From: Muribaculaceae bacterium
Lineage (GTDB): Bacteria; Bacteroidota; Bacteroidia; Bacteroidales; Muribaculaceae
Reading direction: 5' to 3'
Assembly (NCBI GenBank): GCA_029059965.1
Contig: JAIDUY010000437.1
Coordinates: 1 to 9,589 of the forward strand
Length of the DNA: 9,589 bases
The notes below the pieces were generated by a model. It ran no database searches. It saw only the letters and a list, made by a program, of their open reading frames with translations, and had not been told where the DNA came from. Below, in pieces: positions 6,828 through 9,589 of the stretch. Position numbers and translations under genes: made by a program. Within the stretch, counting starts at the first letter, position 1. Every line of letters starts with the position of its first letter.

Positions 6828-8162
6828 TTACTGTGCGGCGGGAGCTTTTTCGGGCGGCAGCTTGAACTGGATTGGAAGGGTGTAGGTGCTTGCCACGTTG
6901 CGGCCGTTCTCGCAGGCGGGGATGAAGCGGGCTTCGATTCCGCGGACTACCTGGAGGGCAGCCTCGTCGAGAAGGGGATGCACGCCGCGCACCAGTTCAA
7001 CGTCGCCGAGCACGCCCTCGGCGCTGATGTGGAATGTCACCACTACCCTGCCCTCGATTCCGGCCTCGGCAGCCTCGGCCGGATAGTTCAGGTTCCTCGC
7101 GAGGTAGTGGAAGAGGGCGCCATCGCCGCCGGGGAACTGAGCGATTCTGTTTTCGGCGGATGCGGATGCCTGCGGGGCTTGCGCAGGTGCGGGATTTTGG
7201 CTAACTTTGCTGGCTGAGGACGCCTCGGCAGAGGCGACGGTCTCTACATGGGACGCTCCGAAAGCCGCAGAGCGGGCGCTTCCGAGTGCCGATGCCACAG
7301 CGGGCACGTTGACCAGAGCAATGGCTCCGACGATGGCGGGGACCAGCGCAAGGGTGCGCAGTCGGGGCGCAATCCCTTTCTTTTTCTGACTGTACATCAT
7401 AGTGATACGTTTTTTAAGTTTACTGTGATTAAGGCTGTTGACCAGTGACGGGAATCGCGCGCCAACAGCCTTTTTTATTAATAGCATCTGATAATCGCGC
7501 ACACCGGTTCCGGCGGCGAGCACCCCGGCATCGGCCTGGTACTCGTGGACGGTGCGCAGCTCGTCGCGCATGAGCCATGCCGCGGGATTGTACCACATAA
7601 CAATGACAACGACCTGGGCGACAAGCATGTCGAGCCAGTGGCACCGGCGCAGGTGCTGCCGCTCGTGCAGCAGTATCATCTCTCCGGCCGAGGCATAGTC
7701 GTCCTCGCTCATCACCACATAGCGTCGCCAGCTGAACGGTGCCGTCCCCGAGCCGGAAGTCAGCACAAGGATGCAGTCGCCGCAGTCGATACGGCGTCCG
7801 CGGCTCACGGTGCGCCACAGCCTCAGGCAGGAAGCCGCAGTCGCGGCGACGACGGCGGAGGCACCGATGACATAGACCCACAGCAGCACGCGCCACAACA
7901 CGTCGCCGGCGCTGCCGGCCATCTCCATGCCCGCGGGCTGCAGGGCGCCGGCAACAACGGCACCGGCAACGGCGCCGGGACCATGCGCCTCCGAAAGCAC
8001 ATGCCACAGAGGCAGCGCGACGAACGACACGGCATAGATGCACAGAAGCACCGCGCGGTTGAAGTCGTACATCTTTTCACCGGCCATGAACCATCTGTAG
8101 GCCAGCCACAGTCCGAGCAGAAGTACTCCTGACGAAATCGTGAATGAGAAGAGAGCGCCCAT
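6828..8162 (-). CDS. M56 (BlaR1-type) membrane metallopeptidase with TonB C-terminal domain, 444 aa
   Basis: The ATG at 8162 is chosen; it follows the stop of the BlaI-type gene by 2 bp. An in-frame TTG at 8168 would add only two residues. Hydrophobic segments at about 5-23, 38-54, 91-111, 179-190 and 270-290 place it in the inner membrane. The zinc peptidase motif HERQH is at 166-170, and the later EYQAD (207-211) gives the third ligand Glu207, as in M56 peptidases. A linker rich in Ala, Ser, Pro and Gln (about 295-337) leads to a TonB C-terminal domain (338-436), with GRVVVTFHIS and YTLPIQFKL in its typical positions. In BlaR1/MecR1 the cytoplasmic protease leads to loss of the partner repressor after an external signal. 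Here the periplasmic sensor is TonB-like, not a penicillin-binding domain. The family predicts that it senses envelope state and inactivates the BlaI partner; the actual signal is unknown. Confidence 0.88.
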   Translation of the reverse strand: MGALFSFTISSGVLLLGLWLAYRWFMAGEKMYDFNRAVLLCIYAVSFVALPLWHVLSEAHGPGAVAGAVVAGALQPAGMEMAGSAGDVLWRVLLWVYVIGASAVVAATAASCLRLWRTVSRGRRIDCGDCILVLTSGSGTAPFSWRRYVVMSEDDYASAGEMILLHERQHLRRCHWLDMLVAQVVVIVMWYNPAAWLMRDELRTVHEYQADAGVLAAGTGVRDYQMLLIKKAVGARFPSLVNSLNHSKLKKRITMMYSQKKKGIAPRLRTLALVPAIVGAIALVNVPAVASALGSARSAAFGASHVETVASAEASSASKVSQNPAPAQAPQASASAENRIAQFPGGDGALFHYLARNLNYPAEAAEAGIEGRVVVTFHISAEGVLGDVELVRGVHPLLDEAALQVVRGIEARFIPACENGRNVASTYTLPIQFKLPPEKAPAAQ

Positions 8163-8164
8163 AG

Positions 8165-8560
8165 TCAATCCTTGCTGTTTTCCTTGTTCTTCGATTCGAC
8201 AAGCTCTATAATCTCACGGAGCTCGTCGACAGATATTTTCTCCTCCTCGACCAGCGCCGACACCACCGAGGTGTACGAGTTGTCGAAGTAGCTGCGTATC
8301 ACATCCGCCAGCGAGCGCGAGCGGAACTCGTCCTTGCCGCGCAGAGCCATGTAGCGGTGCGAGCCGCCGACAACCTCGTGCCCTACGAATCCCTTGTCCT
8401 CGAGTATGCGGACGGTGGTGCTGACGGTGCTGAAATGAGGACGCGGGTCGGGATAGAGCTCGAGCATCTCGCGCACAAACAGCGGTCCGCGGCTCCAGAG
8501 CATCTGCATTATCTCGGTCTCCTTTTCGGTGAGTACCTGGCGTTTTCTTCCTGCTTTCAT
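8165..8560 (-). CDS. BlaI/MecI-family transcriptional repressor, 131 aa
   Basis: A winged-helix repressor of the BlaI/MecI/CopY family. LTEKETEIMQMLWSRGPLFV (10-29) is the characteristic N-terminal helix region, HFSTVSTTVRILEDKGFV (42-59) holds the recognition helix, and GGSHRYMAL (65-73) is the wing. The C-terminal part (about 80-125) is the dimerisation helix region, where M56-triggered cleavage occurs in staphylococcal homologues. The frame opens earlier with a TTG at 8578, but the ATG at 8560 fits the family's length and leaves the palindrome at 8577-8592 outside the coding region. It is translated just ahead of the M56-TonB gene (2 bp apart), the standard repressor-sensor pair, and probably represses its own operon through the sites upstream. 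No beta-lactamase gene is nearby, so a resistance role is not indicated. Confidence 0.9.
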   Translation of the reverse strand: MKAGRKRQVLTEKETEIMQMLWSRGPLFVREMLELYPDPRPHFSTVSTTVRILEDKGFVGHEVVGGSHRYMALRGKDEFRSRSLADVIRSYFDNSYTSVVSALVEEEKISVDELREIIELVESKNKENSKD

Positions 8561-8576
8561 TGCTGTATCTATATTC

Positions 8577-8650
8577 AACTAATTTATTAGTTCGCCGCAA
8601 AGCTATAACTAAAAAATTAAATATGCAAGTTCTCAACTAATTTTTTAGTC
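8577..8650. promoter_or_regulatory. Three BlaI-like operator sites between divergent genes
   Basis: AACTAATTTATTAGTT (8577-8592) is a perfect palindrome of 7-bp arms with a TT centre. AACTAATTTTTTAGTC (8635-8650) matches it at 14 of 16 positions, and a weaker copy, AACTAAAAAATTAAAT, lies at 8607-8622 (11 of 16). The sites start 30 and 28 bp apart, close to three helical turns. The first covers the expected transcription start of the repressor gene, the second lies between -33 and -7, and the third lies 15 bp before the HigA-like ATG. BlaI-family dimers bind short palindromes of this size; binding here is inferred. Confidence 0.65.
8598..8628 (-). promoter_or_regulatory. Promoter of the BlaI / M56-TonB operon
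   Basis: On the minus strand TTG (8628-8626) is followed by 20 bp and TAGCTTTG (8605-8598), which fits the -7 pattern TAnnTTTG exactly. Transcription would begin near 8591, inside the palindrome at 8577-8592, about 30 bases before the ATG at 8560. This supports repression by steric block. Confidence 0.6.
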
Positions 8651-8664
8651 AAAAAATTACGACA

Positions 8665-9030
8665 ATGACTAAAATTGAAAATGAAGCACAATATGAATGG
8701 GCCGTCGAAAGAGTTGAAAAACTGCTTCCTCTTATCAACGAAGATACGCCGGAAACCGACCCCAATTATATAGAACTTGTTCTTCTTTCCAATCTTGTGG
8801 CAGATTATTCAGAAGAGCACTACGCCGTGGGCGAGCCATCACTTATCGATGTACTCAAGCTCCGTATGTACGAGCTCGGGCTGTCGCAGGCGGCACTTGC
8901 AAAGAAGTTAGGTGTCAGCCCGTCGCGCATCTGCGACTATCTGTCCGGGAAGAGCGAGCACACCCTGAAAGTCGGCCGCCGCATATCCAAAGAACTCAAC
9001 ATCGACCCGGCCATAGTCCTCGGAGTCTGA
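8665..9030 (+). CDS. HigA-like XRE-family helix-turn-helix protein, 121 aa, no adjacent toxin
   Basis: The only plus-strand gene. An N-terminal helical region (1-58) leads into the HigA-type transition YSEEHYAVGEPSLIDVLKLR (48-67), then a helix-turn-helix: LGLSQAALAKKLGVSPSRIC (71-90) followed by DYLSGKSEHTLKVGRRISKE (91-110). The order and spacing match HigA antitoxins, which bind DNA and neutralise HigB RNases. HigB is normally encoded immediately upstream of HigA, but here only 86-104 bp separate this gene from the divergent BlaI gene, and none lies downstream before the terminator. It may be a solitary regulator or an orphan antitoxin. There is no Shine-Dalgarno sequence; the AT-rich stretch before the ATG is normal in Bacteroidetes. 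The first 60 bases of the gene are AT-rich, in contrast to its later part. No clear promoter of its own was found, though an operator-like site lies at 8635-8650. Confidence 0.8.
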   Translation: MTKIENEAQYEWAVERVEKLLPLINEDTPETDPNYIELVLLSNLVADYSEEHYAVGEPSLIDVLKLRMYELGLSQAALAKKLGVSPSRICDYLSGKSEHTLKVGRRISKELNIDPAIVLGV

Positions 9031-9060
9031 ACCGCCAGCCAGCCAGGGCAAAACGCAAAA

Positions 9061-9102
9061 AAAGAAGGCGCGTCCGCGGGAACCGGACAGCGCCTTCTTT
9101 TT
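9061..9102. terminator. Bidirectional terminator between HigA-like gene and groEL
   Basis: AAAGAAGGCGC (9061-9071) and GCGCCTTCTTT (9090-9100) form a perfect 11-bp stem, extended inside by GTCCG/CGGAC (9072-9076 and 9084-9088) with one bulged base. A run of T follows on the plus strand (9098-9102) and a run of A precedes it (9057-9063), read as T on the minus strand. It can therefore end both convergent transcripts; it lies 30 bp after the HigA-like stop and 18 bp after the groEL stop. Confidence 0.88.
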
Positions 9103-9120
9103 ACGTTTATATGCGGTGGT

Positions 9121-9589
9121 TTACATCATGCCGCCCATGCCGCCCATTGCGGGGGCTGCGGGGGCGGGATTGTCTTCCTTCTTGTCGGCGATGACGCATT
9201 CGGTGGTCAGGAACATGCCGGCGATGGAAGCGGCGTTCTCAAGAGCCACACGGGCAACCTTGGCAGGGTCGATTACGCCTGCGGCAAGGAGGTTTTCGTA
9301 TGTGTCGGTGCGGGCGTTGTAGCCGAAGTCGCCCTTGCCGTCGCGTACTTTCTGCACAACGACTGCGCCTTCGACGCCGGCGTTGGCGGCAATCTGACGG
9401 AGGGGCTCCTCGATGGCGCGCTCTACGATAGCGATGCCGGTCTGCTCGTCGTCGTTGTCGCCCTTGAGGCCCTTGAGGGCGTCAAGACAGCGGATATATG
9501 CCACGCCGCCGCCGGGAACGATGCCTTCGGCGATGGCTGCGCGGGTTGCGCTGAGGGCGTCGTCGACACGGTCCTTCTTCTCCTTCATC
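9121..9589 (-). CDS. groL: Chaperonin GroEL (Hsp60), C-terminal 156 residues (runs off right edge)
   Basis: The C-terminal part of the 60-kDa chaperonin, which with GroES folds proteins in the cytoplasm at the cost of ATP. The frame stays open to the right edge, so the 5' two thirds and any groES are outside. The visible part begins in the intermediate domain ([14 protein letters not shown], whose second Asp corresponds to the ATP-hydrolysing Asp398 of E. coli), then [32 protein letters not shown] and [20 protein letters not shown] of the equatorial domain. It ends in the typical flexible tail MGGMGGMM. The sequence is colinear with E. coli GroEL without gaps that I can see and appears functional. 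The downstream hairpin ends the transcript. Confidence 0.97.
   Translation of the reverse strand, partial: MKEKKDRVDDALSATRAAIAEGIVPGGGVAYIRCLDALKGLKGDNDDEQTGIAIVERAIEEPLRQIAANAGVEGAVVVQKVRDGKGDFGYNARTDTYENLLAAGVIDPAKVARVALENAASIAGMFLTTECVIADKKEDNPAPAAPAMGGMGGMM

Noticed and set aside
8166..8168. TTG start for the M56-TonB gene
   Set aside because: It adds two residues and overlaps the BlaI stop; the ATG at 8162 is stronger and equally well placed.
8576..8578. TTG start for the BlaI gene
   Set aside because: It would place the perfect palindrome partly in the coding region and add residues not typical of the family; the ATG at 8560 is preferred.

Overview
The window looks like a chromosomal segment of a fairly GC-rich member of the Bacteroidales. 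The evidence is two lipoproteins of the DUF4493/PCMD type, a nuclease with a type IX secretion (T9SS) C-terminal sorting signal, an M56 peptidase fused to a TonB C-terminal domain, starts without Shine-Dalgarno sequences, and three promoters matching the Bacteroidetes -33/-7 pattern (TTTG, about 20 bp, TAnnTTTG). Muribaculaceae is my best guess for the family; other GC-rich Bacteroidales such as Alistipes cannot be excluded. All genes except one lie on the minus strand.

Right to left along the minus strand, the layout is as follows. The C-terminal third of GroEL runs off the right edge (9121-9589). It ends at a strong hairpin that is also the terminator of the only plus-strand gene, a HigA-like helix-turn-helix protein without an adjacent toxin (8665-9030). 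Divergent from that gene is a BlaI-type repressor (8165-8560), followed two bases later by an M56 (BlaR1-like) membrane peptidase carrying a TonB C-terminal domain (6828-8162). The repressor promoter contains a perfect palindrome and two weaker copies about 28-30 bp apart, which look like BlaI operators. After a strong hairpin comes a DUF4172-Fic-winged-helix protein (5551-6660). Its promoter is preceded by several copies of a GCGGCGAATA motif, probably the binding site of a regulator and possibly of the protein itself.

The left half encodes exported proteins. One is a 799-residue secreted endonuclease I with several beta-sandwich domains and a T9SS type A sorting domain (3038-5437), with its own promoter and terminator. 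The other two form a unit of surface lipoproteins: an 816-residue DUF4493-PCMD protein (273-2723) and, 11 bp downstream, the beginning of a second DUF4493 lipoprotein that runs off the left edge (1-261).

No RNA gene, insertion sequence, CRISPR array or phage gene is visible. The most informative parts are the two regulatory regions: the repeat cluster before the Fic gene and the triple operator between the BlaI and HigA-like genes. I see no clear evidence of a wholly new system.
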